A DNA stretch of 6,057 nucleotides from positions 1 to 6,057 of the forward strand of contig JAAUTM010000103.1 in the NCBI GenBank assembly GCA_012031455.1, written 5' to 3'. The stretch comes from Phycisphaerales bacterium (GTDB lineage Bacteria; Planctomycetota; Phycisphaerae; Phycisphaerales; Phycisphaeraceae). The notes beneath the pieces are model-generated. The model was not told where the DNA came from. It worked only from the letters and a program-made list of their open reading frames with translations, and made no database searches. Each line of letters opens with the position of its first letter. The stretch's first letter is position 1. The position numbers and the translations under genes are program-made. This document shows positions 5,218-6,057 of the stretch, one piece after another.

Positions 5218-6057
5218 CTTTTTTTCCCCCTCACAGCTTGATCACCATTGGCAACATTGATGCTGACCGAATCAGAACCAGGGCTGGAACTCTCAGGCAG
5301 ATTCATCCGCCAATGACGTTGAATTTTCACCCGATTCAGGAATGGATTTCCGCTCCCGGTAAAAATCCCCAGCAGGGGGTGATTGGGCTGCTTCACAATC
5401 AGCCGGCAAACTGATCCGCCTGAAACTCACCCTGCACCGCCGTGAGCATCCCGGGCAGCAAGCCTTGGCCGGCTTGATGCATCCACCGGTTGTAAGTCTG
5501 GACATCGATCTGATCCCCCAGAAAAACCACCAGTGTGCCCCCCGATTTCACCCAAGTTTCGAGCTTGTTTGATTGAATTTCACTCAAACCCGGCAGGTTA
5601 CAGAGAAAAATCACCTGATACTTTTCGAAACTCAGCGTTTCCAGCCGAGATTGGCTGACAACCTCCACCAGATTGCCTGAAACCACCGTACCTTTGGGTT
5701 GCAGCGCTTGCTCCAGATAAAAAGTGTCGCGTCGCTGTCCCTGGCCCTGGCCACCCCCTGATACCAGTAGCACACCCACCCCCGGCTGTACCCAAGCTGA
5801 CAGGTGACGCTGGTTGTCGATCGGCAAGGCATCAGCACCCAGCTCCGCCATGAGCCGATAAGGCTGGGCTTCACTGAATACCACCGTGAACGGCAAGGTC
5901 ACTTTCTGACCCGGTTCCAACTGATCAATCATCGCCCGCTGCGGGGGGTGCCTGATTCACCCTCAGGTTCACAGGCAAGTCGCGCACCGCTTGAGTACCA
6001 AAATTGGCAACCGACACCATGATTCGAGTATCCACCCCGACCACCTGATTGCTGTTG
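4570..6057 (-). CDS. BatA/VWA-type membrane protein with glutamine-amidotransferase-like domain, C-terminal part, frameshifted
   Basis: Only the last ~495 residues lie in the window; the N-terminal BatA and VWA regions expected for this family would lie beyond 6057. In order, the frame-restored protein shows an Ig/CARDB-like beta domain (about 6056-5800, with 'VANFGTQAVRDLPVNLRVN' and 'LGADALPIDNQRHLSAWV'), a Rossmann-type glutamine-amidotransferase-like domain (about 5785-5450, 'GVLLVSGG', 'WVKSGGTLVVFLGDQID', 'GLLPGML'), a beta-rich stretch with 'VVEQPLGKGQALWFMTWTDE', and a C-terminal membrane helix followed by Arg-Arg-Arg at the stop. No classical amidotransferase Cys-His-Glu triad is visible, so a structural or binding role is likelier than catalysis; this is inferred. 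The reading frame changes three times (near 5943-5948, 5400-5405, 5216-5230). The stop overlaps the start of the following propeller gene, which suggests one operon. Family membership is recognised from sequence pattern; exact function is unknown. Confidence 0.8.
5202..5404 (-). CDS. BatA-like protein, fragment 3: linker after amidotransferase-like domain
   Basis: In this frame the text 'LIVKQPNHPLLGIFTGSGNP' followed by 'FLNRVKIQRHWRM' matches the family pattern of a short His-Pro-Leu/Ile motif, then an Asn-Pro-x-Leu and a basic-aromatic strand. The GTG at 5396 could be called as a start, but it sits inside the domain and has no independent support. The useful signal stops near the seven-T/five-C tract at 5219-5230; beyond it the frame gives 'RWMSR' and a stop. 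One missing base in that tract restores the link to fragment 4 ('VRGKKKVDEPVTLLALD'). Confidence 0.68.
5219..5230 (-). other. Frameshift site: missing base in a poly-T/poly-C tract (BatA-like gene)
   Basis: The plus strand has seven T followed by five C. One more T (or C) restores the path from 'NVANGDQAVRG' to 'VDEPVTLLALD'. This is the longest homopolymer pair in the window. Confidence 0.7.
5399..5932 (-). CDS. BatA-like protein, fragment 2: end of Ig-like domain and glutamine-amidotransferase-like domain
   Basis: The apparent ATG at 5932 is an internal codon, since the coding signal continues upstream in another frame. Residues 1-50 complete the beta domain ('LEPGQKVTLPFTVVFSE', 'LPIDNQRHL'). 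Residues ~51-165 form an amidotransferase-like Rossmann domain: strand 'VGVLLVSGGG', then 'TFYLEQALQP', 'YQVIFLCNLPGLSEIQ', 'LETWVKSGGTLVVFLGDQID', 'YNRWMHQAGQGLLPGMLT'. The cysteine in 'FLCNLP' is not in the usual G-x-C-x-G nucleophile elbow. The TGA at 5401-5399 follows 'QADQFAG' and is best explained by one missing base near 5400-5405. Confidence 0.78.
   Translation of the reverse strand: MIDQLEPGQKVTLPFTVVFSEAQPYRLMAELGADALPIDNQRHLSAWVQPGVGVLLVSGGGQGQGQRRDTFYLEQALQPKGTVVSGNLVEVVSQSRLETLSFEKYQVIFLCNLPGLSEIQSNKLETWVKSGGTLVVFLGDQIDVQTYNRWMHQAGQGLLPGMLTAVQGEFQADQFAG
5400..5405 (-). other. Frameshift site: missing base (BatA-like gene)
   Basis: Adding one base within the GCCGGC on the coding strand joins 'ADQFAG' to 'LIVKQPNHPLLG' and removes the TGA at 5401-5399. 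Confidence 0.65.
5925..6057 (-). CDS. BatA-like protein, fragment 1: Ig/CARDB-like beta strands (open at window edge)
   Basis: This frame is open from the window edge to a TGA at 5927-5925. It encodes strands typical of a CARDB or Ig-like domain ('VVGVDTRIMVSVANFG', then 'LPVNLRVN'), in which a bound or compared property is described by alternating hydrophobic residues. The signal ends at 'VNQAPP'; past this point the frame reads 'AAGDD' and stops. Removing one base from the six-G run at 5943-5948 (plus strand) joins it to the next fragment as 'NQAPPQRAMIDQLEPGQ', a continuous domain. Confidence 0.7.
   Translation of the reverse strand, partial: NSNQVVGVDTRIMVSVANFGTQAVRDLPVNLRVNQAPPAAGDD
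5943..5948 (-). other. Frameshift site: extra base in a six-base G run (BatA-like gene)
   Basis: Coding signal passes from the frame ending at 5925 to that ending at 5399. Dropping one base from the run gives 'NQAPPQRAMIDQLEPGQ' without a stop. Confidence 0.65.

Noticed and set aside
5216..5230. A-rich tract as a programmed ribosomal frameshift signal
   Set aside because: On the coding strand GGGGGAAAAAAAGG is slippery. However, many other junctions in the window have no such signal and both shift directions occur, so a common error source explains more.
5293..5505. Minus-strand frame of 70 residues, Cys/Arg/Ser-rich
   Set aside because: It overlaps two frames that carry recognisable family motifs and shows none itself.

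Overview
All the coding signal in this window lies on the minus strand. It comes from two large envelope-protein genes, both cut by the window edges, that read from right to left. The combination is one I know from Planctomycetota genomes: a BatA/VWA-type membrane protein with a glutamine-amidotransferase-like domain, followed directly by a very large PQQ-type beta-propeller/TPR protein. Base composition looks moderately GC-rich (judged by eye, not computed). The planctomycete assignment is an inference from gene content only; there is no rRNA or marker gene here.

Layout, in the direction of transcription. From 6057 to 4570 runs the C-terminal part (about 495 residues) of the BatA-like protein. 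It holds an Ig-like/CARDB-like beta domain, a glutamine-amidotransferase-like Rossmann domain, a second beta-rich region and a C-terminal membrane helix. Its TGA stop overlaps the ATG of the next gene in an ATGA (4573-4570). From 4573 to beyond position 1 runs a protein of at least about 1,520 residues: an N-terminal membrane anchor or signal, a helical TPR-like region, a first beta-propeller, a second TPR-like region and a second propeller that continues out of the window. No stretch over 300 bases lacks coding signal. I saw no RNA gene, CRISPR array, insertion sequence, attachment site, promoter or terminator.

The striking feature is that neither gene reads through. The protein signal changes frame at least nine times in 6 kb, and a tenth change is likely near position 30. 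At each junction a change of one base, usually in a short G, C or A run, restores a sensible protein. The indels go in both directions, and I saw no substitution-type nonsense codon inside the restored frame. I infer that indel errors in a low-accuracy assembly are more likely than true pseudogenes, but the sequence alone cannot exclude recent gene decay. As the sequence stands, gene callers will split these two genes into about ten false small genes.

The two products are probably made together by translational coupling and placed in the cell envelope. The upstream protein is anchored by a C-terminal helix. The downstream one is anchored or exported by an N-terminal helix, with propeller and TPR surfaces suited to protein-protein contacts. 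Their precise function is unknown to me. I did not find a convincing undescribed system in this window.
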